From contig NZ_BMFU01000008.1 of the NCBI RefSeq assembly GCF_014639235.1, forward strand, positions 180,891-244,890: 64,000 bases of DNA, read 5' to 3'. How positions within the stretch are numbered: position 1 is the first letter of the stretch; each line of letters begins with the position of its first letter. Positions 34,496-42,790 of the stretch are shown here, one piece after another. This stretch comes from Paenibacillus silvae. Lineage in GTDB: Bacteria > Bacillota > Bacilli > Paenibacillales > Paenibacillaceae. The position numbers and the translations under genes were made by a program. Below the pieces are notes generated by a model. The model did not search any database. It saw only the letters and a program-made list of their open reading frames with translations, and was not told the origin of the DNA.

Positions 34496-35101
34496 ATGAA
34501 CCCTGCTTCTCGTTCCTTTTCGTCACAAGATATGACCAGTTTGAAAATACCCCACACCGATCCAGGCGTGCATTCTGCTATTGTACATCGTTTGATGTTT
34601 CATCTCTACAAAGCTCATTCTCTGCAAAATGTAGTCATCGTCTGTATCGGCACAGACCGCTCTACCGGCGACTGCCTTGGCCCCTTGGTGGGCACATCAC
34701 TCGCCAAATGGGACAGCCCTCTGTTTCATCTGTATGGCACGCTTGATGAACCCGTACATGCGGTTAATTTACAGGATACACTCCACAAGATTTATCAAAC
34801 CCATCACAATCCATATGTGATCGGCATTGATGCTTGTCTGGGTCAATCCTCCAGTGTAGGTTGTATTCAGGTCGTAGACGGCCCTCTCAAGCCTGGCGCA
34901 GGAGTAAATAAAGAATTACCGCCGGTCGGCGATATCCATCTGACAGGTATCGTTAACGTCGGCGGTTTTATGGAATACTTTGTACTTCAGAATACACGGC
35001 TTAGTCTCGTTATGCGCATGTCTGAAATTATATCCAGCAGTCTCTATTCAGCCATTCGGGAATGGCATACCCGGTCTACTCTGCTTGCTGTGCCAGAATA
35101 A
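34496..35101 (+). CDS. yyaC: sporulation protein YyaC (GPR-fold protein)
   Basis: 201 residues. The block IVCIGTDRSTGDCLGPLVG and GIDACLGQSSSVG resemble the germination protease GPR fold. YyaC is a conserved sporulation protein of unproven activity, made in the spore line in B. subtilis. Start ATG at 34496 with AAAGG at 9 nt; the longer frame (from 34322) overlaps DUF3343 and has no ribosome site. It runs opposite to its neighbours, and its last 26 bp overlap the 3' end of the DUF4446 gene tail-to-tail. Confidence 0.9.
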   Translation: MNPASRSFSSQDMTSLKIPHTDPGVHSAIVHRLMFHLYKAHSLQNVVIVCIGTDRSTGDCLGPLVGTSLAKWDSPLFHLYGTLDEPVHAVNLQDTLHKIYQTHHNPYVIGIDACLGQSSSVGCIQVVDGPLKPGAGVNKELPPVGDIHLTGIVNVGGFMEYFVLQNTRLSLVMRMSEIISSSLYSAIREWHTRSTLLAVPE

Positions 35102-35576
35102 TTGCTTCCTTCTCCTCTGGGGAAAGTGTATACGATGACTCTCCCCCTTTTAGAGGTTTTGCATATACATATGAACCGTCTCGATTGAATAATCCCGTGA
35201 GAATCATACCATCCTGACTGTCATTAATCATGGCTATAGAGAAGCTCAGGTCGCTGCCACGCTCTCCGTACGCGTTATACCTTTTCACGCCGACCTTGCC
35301 CTGTATGCGGGCCAGCTTCTGCAATGCTTCCTGCAGCTGATTCGTCTGCAGCTTGTGTTCATCCTCGATGCTGTCCATCTGGATTTTCAGATTAATCAGC
35401 AGGGACTCCAGGTCCTCCACACCACTGCCAGCCATCATGGCTTCATATTTACGTTTGAATTTCCGTAACCTTGCCCCTTGAGCAATACTTACAATTAATA
35501 GAATCAACGTAAGTAATGCCAATCCGCCAATAATCCATAACAGCTGTTCCAGAATCAGCTCATTTAATTCAGCCAT
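35076..35576 (-). CDS. DUF4446 family membrane protein
   Basis: 166 residues. One membrane helix near the N-terminus (about 11-30), a coiled-coil region (about 55-92, EDLESLLINLKIQMDSIEDEHKLQTNQ in pieces), then the DUF4446 core with VKRYNAYGERGSDLSFSIAMINDSQDG. Function unknown; found beside parB in many spore formers. The 3' end overlaps yyaC by 26 bp on the other strand, so mRNAs of the two would be partly antisense. Confidence 0.88.
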   Translation of the reverse strand: MAELNELILEQLLWIIGGLALLTLILLIVSIAQGARLRKFKRKYEAMMAGSGVEDLESLLINLKIQMDSIEDEHKLQTNQLQEALQKLARIQGKVGVKRYNAYGERGSDLSFSIAMINDSQDGMILTGLFNRDGSYVYAKPLKGGESSYTLSPEEKEAIILAQQAE

Positions 35577-35721
35577 GTAAGTGCAACTACCCCTCTATGT
35601 TTTTGATCAGATTCACGTCTGTCCGCTTGCCTTCGCTTTTATTATAGATCAACCTGATAAACAAAGATTTAATCATATTTTTCCAAATAAAATATATCAA
35701 TGTTCATATTTTTTCTGCCTT

Positions 35722-36876
35722 TTAGTTCCCCTTGGTGAGCTCTATTACCGCCCGAATCAGCTGATCCGCCTCATCCTGAGTCGAATTGTATCCCACACTG
35801 GCTCGAACAGCTCCAGTTCCCGTTGTACCCGCAGATTCATGTGCCAGTGGTGTGCAATGGAAGCCTGAGCGTACCGCTATACCATAGTTCCGATCCAGTC
35901 GGAATGCCAGTTGAGCAGCATCATATCCTTCCACTATAAAGGATACTAATCCTGTTCGCGGTTGTCCAATTTCAGGGCCTAACATCCGAATACCTTTAAT
36001 AGAAGCAAGTCCTTCCATAATATGCTGTGTCAGCTCCCATTCATGCTGATAAATCTTAGCAGGTGTCATAGCGAGAACATGCTTCACTCCAGCTCCTAAT
36101 CCAGCAATGCCTACCGTATTCGGAGTACCTGCCTCATATCGATCAGGACGCACTTTAGGCTGCTCCAGTGCTTCAGACTGACTACCTGTTCCCCCATGCA
36201 GCAACGGCTTTACATCCAGCTCAGGAGCAATGTATAAACCACCTGTTCCCTGCGGTCCCAGCAGTCCCTTATGTCCGGGAAAAGCAAGCATATCAATGCC
36301 AAGCTGCCCCACATCTATAGGCAGTATTCCAGCACTTTGAGCAGCATCAACAAGAAATATTGCCCGATGCTTATGACATAGCTCTGCAATCTCGCCAACA
36401 GGCAAAATACTGCCTAGAAGATTGGAGCTATGTGTACAAACGACCAGACGGGTGTTTTTCCGAAACATACGTTCCATCTTTTTCAGATCCATTACACCTG
36501 ACGCGTCCACAGGTACATAATCAACCTCTATTTTACCTTGCATGCGCAAAAACTCCAACGGTCGTCTAACCGAATTATGTTCTGCCATAGTGGCAATCAC
36601 ATGATCACCTTGCTGAAGGGAGCCTTGAATTGCAAGATTAAGCGCCTCCGTTGTATTGGAACCAAATGCAATATCATTCGGATTGTTGACAGCAAAAAGT
36701 CTCGCGATTTCTTTCCTTGTTTCAAACAATACTCTGCTGGCCTGCACAGCCATGCGATGGCTCCCTCTTCCCGGGTTCGCCCCGGCGAACTCCAGCGCGT
36801 GCATCATCGCCTCACCCACAGCTGGTGGTTTGGGCCACGAAGTTGCTGCATGATCGAGATATATCATCTTCTCCAT
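35722..36876 (-). CDS. cysteine desulfurase-like PLP enzyme (aminotransferase class V)
   Basis: 384 residues. N-terminal YLDHAATSWPKP, the PLP lysine in AFPGHKGLLGPQG and the active-site cysteine in SGFHCTPLAH are all visible. These place it in the SufS/CsdB-like branch. It would take sulfur (or selenium) from cysteine analogues to an acceptor. A DUF3343 protein nearby could be that carrier, which is inference. GAGG lies 10 nt before the ATG. It is separated from parB by a terminator. Confidence 0.9.
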   Translation of the reverse strand: MEKMIYLDHAATSWPKPPAVGEAMMHALEFAGANPGRGSHRMAVQASRVLFETRKEIARLFAVNNPNDIAFGSNTTEALNLAIQGSLQQGDHVIATMAEHNSVRRPLEFLRMQGKIEVDYVPVDASGVMDLKKMERMFRKNTRLVVCTHSSNLLGSILPVGEIAELCHKHRAIFLVDAAQSAGILPIDVGQLGIDMLAFPGHKGLLGPQGTGGLYIAPELDVKPLLHGGTGSQSEALEQPKVRPDRYEAGTPNTVGIAGLGAGVKHVLAMTPAKIYQHEWELTQHIMEGLASIKGIRMLGPEIGQPRTGLVSFIVEGYDAAQLAFRLDRNYGIAVRSGFHCTPLAHESAGTTGTGAVRASVGYNSTQDEADQLIRAVIELTKGN

Positions 36877-36919
36877 TTTCTAACCACCTCTGCTCCTAAG
36901 GGTGCCATGCTGAATTCAC

Positions 36920-36971
36920 GCAAACAAAGAATGACATATCGCTTCTCCAGAACACAGAGTCGATATGTCAT
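36920..36971 (-). terminator. terminator of the soj-parB operon
   Basis: Perfect 11-bp arms ATGACATATCG/CGATATGTCAT (36931-36941, 36961-36971), T-rich tail on the minus strand. Confidence 0.85.
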
Positions 36972-37013
36972 GACATGAGTAGCTCTGCATGTTGTAACGA
37001 ACCACCCAAGCTG

Positions 37014-37862
37014 CTATTGCAACAATTCCAATAACCGCTCGAGATCCTGCTTGCTGTAGTAGTTGAGCTCTATTTTACCTTTATCTTTTTGACCATGTTT
37101 TATTTTCACCGTCGTTTTAAATCGTTCACGCAGTGATTCTTCCAAGGTATCAATAAAGGGATCCTTCTTTTTTAATTTGTTCTTGGTCCTTGCTTCACCT
37201 GTCTTAGAACGATCCAGCTGCTGTACAGCCTCTTCAAGCTCACGCACACTCCACTGCTGGTCAATTGACTGTTTGGCCAGTTGCTTGACCAGGCTTTCAT
37301 CCTTAACACCTACAATGGCACGTGCATGGCCCATCGATAATGTTCCACGTGAAACATGCTCCTTAACTTCCTCCGGTAAAGACAGCAACCGCAAAAAGTT
37401 AGCAATATGAGAACGTGATTTGCCTACCTTCACAGAAAGCTCTTCTTGAGTTAATGAGAATTGATCCATCAGCCCTTGATAGGCTACCGCTACTTCCATT
37501 GCATTCAGGTTTTCCCGCTGCAGGTTCTCAATCAGGGCAATCTCCATAACCTGCTGATCATTAAAAGTACGAACTACAGCCGGAACAGTTGCATTCCCAC
37601 AATACTGTGATGCTCTGAACCTGCGCTCGCCTGCTATAATCTCATATCCTCGAAGCACAGGTCGAACGATGATCGGTTGAATCACACCATGTTGCCGAAT
37701 GGATTCGGCCAGTTCATGAATGGCTTCCTCATCAAATGCTTTACGCGGCTGATAAGGGTTAGCCCGCAGTTGGCTAATCGGGATTTCTACGACTTTATCG
37801 TCGTCATTAATTGAAAGCGAAGGAATGAGGGCATCCAGTCCTTTTCCAAGCCGCTTACTCAT
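37014..37862 (-). CDS. parB: chromosome partitioning protein ParB (Spo0J)
   Basis: 282 residues. CTP-binding motif GERRFRASQ (about 78-86), a helix-turn-helix (EELSVKVGKSRSHIANFLRLL, in pieces, about 137-157) and a C-terminal dimer domain. ParB loads at parS, slides as a clamp, and recruits SMC condensin. A parS site lies inside this gene (37341-37356), as in B. subtilis. Overlaps soj by 8 bp. Confidence 0.97.
   Translation of the reverse strand: MSKRLGKGLDALIPSLSINDDDKVVEIPISQLRANPYQPRKAFDEEAIHELAESIRQHGVIQPIIVRPVLRGYEIIAGERRFRASQYCGNATVPAVVRTFNDQQVMEIALIENLQRENLNAMEVAVAYQGLMDQFSLTQEELSVKVGKSRSHIANFLRLLSLPEEVKEHVSRGTLSMGHARAIVGVKDESLVKQLAKQSIDQQWSVRELEEAVQQLDRSKTGEARTKNKLKKKDPFIDTLEESLRERFKTTVKIKHGQKDKGKIELNYYSKQDLERLLELLQ
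37341..37356. other. parS site inside parB
   Basis: TGTTCCACGTGAAACA fits the parS consensus TGTTnCACGTGAAACA, with one base off the perfect palindrome. Confidence 0.92.
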
Positions 37863-38616
37863 AAGAAATCACTTCCTTTGCGAGCTCTAAATACACTTCC
37901 GCTCCCCGGGATCGGGGATCATACGTAATAATAGACTGCCCGTGTGATGGTGCTTCACTAAGCCGTACATTACGCGGAATAATTGTCTGATACACTTTTT
38001 GCTGAAAATACTTCTTCACTTCTTCTATAACCTGAATACCGAGATTCGTTCGAGCATCAAACATCGTCAACAACACACCCTCAATCTGAAGGGAAGTATT
38101 CAGATGTTTCTGCACCAGGCGAACCGTGTTAAGCAGCTGGCTCAGTCCTTCCAACGCATAGTATTCACATTGAATAGGGATAATCACCGAATCAGAGGCG
38201 GTTAAGGAGTTAATTGTCAGCATACCCAGCGACGGAGGACAATCAATCAAAATATAATCGTAATTGCTTTTCACTTGTGCAAGTGCCTTTTTCAACCGAA
38301 CTTCTCGCGATATGGTGGATACCAGTTCGATCTCGGCTCCGGCAAGTTGGATCGTTGCAGGTATGATATGAAGTCCATCAATTTGTGTCTCCGCGATCGC
38401 TTCCTGAGTCGGCACATCATTAATAAGAACGTCATATATACAATTCGCCACGTCTGCTTTATTAATTCCGACTCCGCTCGTTGTATTCCCTTGGGGGTCT
38501 ATATCCACAAGCAGTACCTTCTTCCCAAGTGAAGCAAGTCCTGCACCCAAGTTAACCGATGTCGTTGTTTTCCCCACACCGCCCTTTTGATTTGCTACGG
38601 CCATAATCTTAGACAA
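37855..38616 (-). CDS. soj: ParA-family ATPase Soj
   Basis: 253 residues, starting MSKIMAVANQKGGVGKTT with the deviant Walker A KGGVGKTT, then DIDPQGNTTSG and IDCPPSLG. Soj positions origins with ParB and regulates DnaA. Start is TTG at 38614-38616 with GAGG at 8 nt, consistent with homologues; the upstream extension of the frame is not supported. Co-transcribed with parB. Confidence 0.96.
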   Translation of the reverse strand: MSKIMAVANQKGGVGKTTTSVNLGAGLASLGKKVLLVDIDPQGNTTSGVGINKADVANCIYDVLINDVPTQEAIAETQIDGLHIIPATIQLAGAEIELVSTISREVRLKKALAQVKSNYDYILIDCPPSLGMLTINSLTASDSVIIPIQCEYYALEGLSQLLNTVRLVQKHLNTSLQIEGVLLTMFDARTNLGIQVIEEVKKYFQQKVYQTIIPRNVRLSEAPSHGQSIITYDPRSRGAEVYLELAKEVISYE

Positions 38617-38772
38617 TACCTTCACCTCAAATAAAATAGGAGTCTTTTCTAGTAGGTTGTGAGTTACAGTTAACAATAAGCAGGTGGCCATCGTGCGCAC
38701 GAATAACAACTACCGTTTTAACAAAACGATTGTTCATCTTCACGTCATACACCATCTGAACTGTTTAGACAG

Positions 38773-38796
38773 AAAAAGCGGCCCATTGCCGCCTTA
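38773..38796 (-). terminator. noc terminator
   Basis: Stem from AAGGCGGC and GCCGCTT with a small loop, then TTTT on the minus strand, just after noc. Confidence 0.7.
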
Positions 38797-38806
38797 GAAG
38801 CTTCAA

Positions 38807-39625
38807 TTATTTGCGTTTAGGGATATGAATAACGATCTCGTAGTGATCCTCATGATCAGCTTCTTTAGTTTTAATATCCATACCTGAACCAGTCACCATA
38901 TCAATGGATTGACGAATCGTATTAAGCGCCAGCCTTACATCCTTGGTGAATGATATACGTTTGGACTTTTTGATCTTGGAAGCTTCTTTGTAAAAAGCAA
39001 CTCGTGCCTCCGTCTGCTTCACATTCAATTCCTTGTCGATAATCTCGCCCAGCAACTTCAGCTGCAGTTCTTCGGTATCAAGGGACAATAGCGCCCTAGC
39101 ATGTCGTTCCGAAATTTTGCGCTCCATCAAGGCTGTTTTTACACCTTCTGGAAGCTGCAGCAATCGAATTTTGTTGGCGATCGTAGACTGGCTTTTACCC
39201 AGACGCTGCGCCAGACTCTCCTGTGTCAGATGATGCAGATCAATCAATTTCTGATAGGCAACCGCTTCCTCAATGGAGGTCAAACCTTCACGCTGCAAGT
39301 TCTCGATCAAAGCAATGGATGCGGCCTGAGAATCATTAAACTCACGCACAATAGCCGGGATATGCTCTAAACCCAGCTTACGAACAGCACGCCAGCGCCG
39401 TTCTCCGGCGATAATCTCATAAGAGCCATTTCGAACACGCACAACAATCGGTTGAATGACGCCATGAGTTTTGATCGTTTGCAACAGCTCATCAATTTTA
39501 TCATCATCAAAAATAGTACGGGGTTGATATGGACTGCTCACAATTTCATTAACAGGGACCTGTTTAACTTCATCTCCGTTATTGCGATCCGCCAAACCAA
39601 ACAACTTCGAGAATTGTTCTTTCAT
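38807..39625 (-). CDS. noc: nucleoid occlusion protein Noc
   Basis: 272 residues, starting MKEQFSKLFGL, an amphipathic membrane-binding N-terminus typical of Noc. Next come the CTP motif GERRWRAVRKLG and the helix-turn-helix SLAQRLGKSQSTIANKIRLL. It is a ParB paralogue that blocks division over the nucleoid. Start ATG at 39623-39625, AGGTGG at 11 nt; a GTG five codons earlier is inside the ribosome site. No copy of the Noc site (ATTTCCCGGGAAAT) was found by eye in the window. Confidence 0.95.
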   Translation of the reverse strand: MKEQFSKLFGLADRNNGDEVKQVPVNEIVSSPYQPRTIFDDDKIDELLQTIKTHGVIQPIVVRVRNGSYEIIAGERRWRAVRKLGLEHIPAIVREFNDSQAASIALIENLQREGLTSIEEAVAYQKLIDLHHLTQESLAQRLGKSQSTIANKIRLLQLPEGVKTALMERKISERHARALLSLDTEELQLKLLGEIIDKELNVKQTEARVAFYKEASKIKKSKRISFTKDVRLALNTIRQSIDMVTGSGMDIKTKEADHEDHYEIVIHIPKRK

Positions 39626-39944
39626 TCCGTAGATTACCACCTAGTTTCGTAATAGCTCCCGCGTGCACAGCAGGTGCTTCTTATTCCATAAGCGAGAATT
39701 CACATTCAACTTCCTGAAATAAGTTATGCCATTATTATCACTTACTCTTACTAATATGAATTGCTTATCATTATATCTATATGAACTAATCTATGATCAC
39801 TGATTATGCAGGATCGGATAATTCTATTCTATCATCTTTTTCTCCATAATCCTATGTTTACCTATTCTTTAAAGCCAGCAAATTTTCCTGCTTTACTTTG
39901 ATCATTGTGGGAAAATAGATACCTACTTTTATGATAAAAATAAA
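39626..39944. other. noc upstream region
   Basis: About 320 bp, AT-rich. A minus-strand TATAAT near 39770 is a possible -10 without a good -35. No gene. Confidence 0.35.
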
Positions 39945-39976
39945 ACAAAAGAGGATGTTTCACGTGAAACATCCTC
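39945..39976 (-). terminator. parS palindrome acting as rsmG terminator
   Basis: The perfect 26-bp palindrome 39951-39976, centred on parS, reads on the minus strand as a 13-bp stem followed by TTTTGTTTTATTTTT. It starts 61 bp after the rsmG stop. Confidence 0.75.
39956..39971. other. parS site, perfect palindrome
   Basis: TGTTTCACGTGAAACA, the ideal 16-bp ParB-binding site, between noc and rsmG. Confidence 0.97.
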
Positions 39977-40036
39977 CCTGCTTTACCATCTTCTATTTTA
40001 ACTAATCTAGTTATAATCCATCGTGTCCATACTTGC

Positions 40037-40759
40037 TTACACCAGCGGCGTTTTAAGTGGTGTCCCTGGTTTGCGAGGATACTTATGCGGCGTCTTATCA
40101 AACTTCTGAATCAAAATGATATGACGCTCTGATTCCTCTACAGGCAGCTGAAACGGATGCACTGCCTTTACCCGGCCTTTCAGCTGGTTAAAGCTGAACT
40201 CTGCCTCCTTCATTTCATCGCGTGGGTCTCCACCCTTCATCGCGGCAAACATACCGCTCTTACGCACAAAAGGAAGACAAAATTCATTCAGTACCGCCAG
40301 CTTGGCTACGGCGCGTGCCGTAACCAGATCATAGCTGTCCCGATATCCTTCCTTGCGGCCCAGCTCCTCGGCACGGCCATGGATCAACTCTACCTGTTCA
40401 AGACCAAGTGTATCCACCACATGCTGCAGGAAGCCAATGCGTTTATTTAATGAATCAATGATTGTAAGCTGGAGATGAGGAAAACAAATCTTTAGTGGAA
40501 GTCCAGGGAATCCTGCTCCCGAGCCAATATCAGCCAGCTTGTTTACCTTCGTCATATCCGTATAAAATGCCAGCGATACTGAATCATAGAAATGTTTTGT
40601 GTATACCTGCTCACGATCTGTGATACCAGTCAGGTTCATTTTTTCGTTCCAGGAAACAAGCTCTTTATAATATAATTCGAACTGTTCCAACTGGAGTTCT
40701 CCGATTTCCAAGCCATGCTTTTTCAAGCGCCGCTGCAGCTGCTGTTGAATATCGTCCAT
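40037..40759 (-). CDS. rsmG: 16S rRNA (guanine-527-N7) methyltransferase RsmG
   Basis: 240 residues; SAM motif I LADIGSGAGFPGLPLKI, then VTARAVAKLAVL. It methylates G527 of 16S rRNA, and its loss gives low-level streptomycin resistance in other bacteria. The ATG overlaps the mnmG stop by one base (TAATG). It ends before a terminator that is also parS. Confidence 0.97.
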   Translation of the reverse strand: MDDIQQQLQRRLKKHGLEIGELQLEQFELYYKELVSWNEKMNLTGITDREQVYTKHFYDSVSLAFYTDMTKVNKLADIGSGAGFPGLPLKICFPHLQLTIIDSLNKRIGFLQHVVDTLGLEQVELIHGRAEELGRKEGYRDSYDLVTARAVAKLAVLNEFCLPFVRKSGMFAAMKGGDPRDEMKEAEFSFNQLKGRVKAVHPFQLPVEESERHIILIQKFDKTPHKYPRKPGTPLKTPLV

Positions 40760-42648
40760 TATTGTCCCCTTGCTGCGGTAACGCGGTTATAATGCTCCAG
40801 ATATACAAGCAGGATGGAAATATCCGCAGGCGTAACGCCCGCAATACGAGATGCCTGACCAATGGAGATTGGACGGATCTTCGCAAGCTTCTGCTTGGCT
40901 TCCATCGCAAGACCATGAATTTCATCATATACGATCGTGTCCGGAATTTTCTTTTTCTCCATTTTCAGCAAACGTTCCACGTGGATCAATTGCTTCTCAA
41001 TATAACCGGCATATTTAATTTGAATCTCAACCTGCTCCTTCATGTCAGCCGTCAGTTCCACCTCGGAAGGGGAAATTTGCTCAATCCAGTCATAACCAAT
41101 CTCTGGACGACGCATTAGATTCAGCAGCGTGCTGCCATCCTGAATTGGTGTCGAGCCGATCTCTTCCAGCTTCGCATTGACGTCAACAGGGCGGACCTTG
41201 GCCTCTTTGAGACGATTGATCTCCTGCTCTACTTTCGCTTTTTTGTCCAGGAAAGCCGCATAACGCTCCTCCGTAATCAAGCCAATATCATGACCGATTT
41301 CGGTGAGACGCATATCCGCATTGTCATGACGGAGCAGCAAGCGATACTCGGCACGAGAGGTTAACAAGCGGTACGGCTCATTTGTTCCTTTGGTAACGAG
41401 ATCATCAATGAGAACACCAATGTAACCTTGAGAGCGGTCAAGCACAATCGCTTCTTTGCCCTGCACTTTCCGTGCCGCATTAATACCTGCCATAATCCCT
41501 TGTCCCGCTGCTTCTTCATAACCGGATGTACCATTAATCTGACCCGCAGTGAACAGGCCTGGAAGGCGCTTCGTTTCTAGTGATGGCCACAATTGGGTTG
41601 GCACCATCGCATCATATTCAATCGCGTAACCGTTACGCATCATTTCTACTTTTTCCATACCAGGTATAGATCGAAGAACGGCGAGCTGTACATCCTCTGG
41701 CAAACTTGTAGACAAGCCCTGAACGTAATACTCGGACGTATTTTTACCTTCTGGCTCAAGGAAAATCTGATGCTTCGGCTTATCGCTGAAACGTACGATT
41801 TTATCCTCAATGGATGGGCAGTAACGTGGCCCTGTTCCTTCAATTACACCAGAGAACATCGGAGCACGATGCAGATTATCATTAATAATCTGATGTGTCT
41901 CTACAGATGTATATGTCAGCCAGCAAGGCAGCTGCTCGTTGTCCGAAGATTTTGTCTCATAGGAAAAGAACTTCGGCTCATCATCACCCGGCTGGATTTC
42001 GGTTTTGCTAAAATCAATCGTATCCTTATGCACACGTGGTGGTGTACCCGTTTTGAAACGGACAAGCTCGAAGCCCAGCTCACGCAGATGCTCCGACAAT
42101 TTAAGGGAGGGCTGCTGATTGTTTGGTCCGCTCTCATACATCAGTTCTCCCATAATCACTTTACCGCGCAGGTATGTGCCTGTAGTCAGCACTACCGCTT
42201 TGGCACGATATTCTGTACCCGTTTGAGTAACCACTCCGACACACTGACCATCTTCCACGATCAGACGGTCCACCATCCCCTGACGCATCGTCAGATTAGG
42301 CTCCTTCTCCATCGTTTCCTTCATCGTATGCTGGTAAGAAAATTTATCAGCCTGTGCACGCAGCGCATGAACAGCAGGACCTTTCCCCGTATTCAGCATC
42401 CGCATCTGAATGAAGGTTTTGTCGATATTCCGCCCCATTTCTCCACCAAGTGCATCAATCTCACGTACGACGTGCCCTTTAGCCGGTCCCCCAATAGATG
42501 GGTTACAAGGCATAAAAGCCACCATGTCGAGGTTGATCGTAATCATCAGCGTTTTGGAACCCATGCGGGCTGCTGCAAGAGCTGATTCTACCCCGGCATG
42601 CCCTGCTCCAACGACAATGACATCATAACTGCCGCCATCAAAAGCCAT
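40759..42648 (-). CDS. mnmG: tRNA uridine-5-carboxymethylaminomethyl modification enzyme MnmG (GidA)
   Basis: 629 residues. FAD-binding GAGHAGVESALAAARMG at the N-terminus, the folate/flavin block PCNPSIGGPAKGHVVREIDALGG (in pieces) and a C-terminal MnmE/tRNA-binding region. With MnmE it makes cmnm5U at the tRNA wobble position. GGAGG lies 9 nt before the ATG. 142 bp separate it from mnmE, with no terminator, so probably co-transcribed. Confidence 0.98.
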   Translation of the reverse strand: MAFDGGSYDVIVVGAGHAGVESALAAARMGSKTLMITINLDMVAFMPCNPSIGGPAKGHVVREIDALGGEMGRNIDKTFIQMRMLNTGKGPAVHALRAQADKFSYQHTMKETMEKEPNLTMRQGMVDRLIVEDGQCVGVVTQTGTEYRAKAVVLTTGTYLRGKVIMGELMYESGPNNQQPSLKLSEHLRELGFELVRFKTGTPPRVHKDTIDFSKTEIQPGDDEPKFFSYETKSSDNEQLPCWLTYTSVETHQIINDNLHRAPMFSGVIEGTGPRYCPSIEDKIVRFSDKPKHQIFLEPEGKNTSEYYVQGLSTSLPEDVQLAVLRSIPGMEKVEMMRNGYAIEYDAMVPTQLWPSLETKRLPGLFTAGQINGTSGYEEAAGQGIMAGINAARKVQGKEAIVLDRSQGYIGVLIDDLVTKGTNEPYRLLTSRAEYRLLLRHDNADMRLTEIGHDIGLITEERYAAFLDKKAKVEQEINRLKEAKVRPVDVNAKLEEIGSTPIQDGSTLLNLMRRPEIGYDWIEQISPSEVELTADMKEQVEIQIKYAGYIEKQLIHVERLLKMEKKKIPDTIVYDEIHGLAMEAKQKLAKIRPISIGQASRIAGVTPADISILLVYLEHYNRVTAARGQ

Positions 42649-42790
42649 GTGTAATTACCTCCTTATTTCACTGCTATCTATATGAAACCAACACTTCCTG
42701 GCAACAACATCATTCCATCCTTTGACAACGGTCAGAGATTGTACCTTCCCATCATACACGACCCTTTCAATGAACAGGTGGTATAATGAT

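Noticed and set aside
39626..39944. Noc-binding sites or a riboswitch before noc
   Set aside because: No ATTTCCCGGGAAAT copy and no consistent fold seen by eye.
41593..42585. 330-codon plus-strand frame inside mnmG
   Set aside because: Antisense shadow; no ribosome site, and mnmG is certain.
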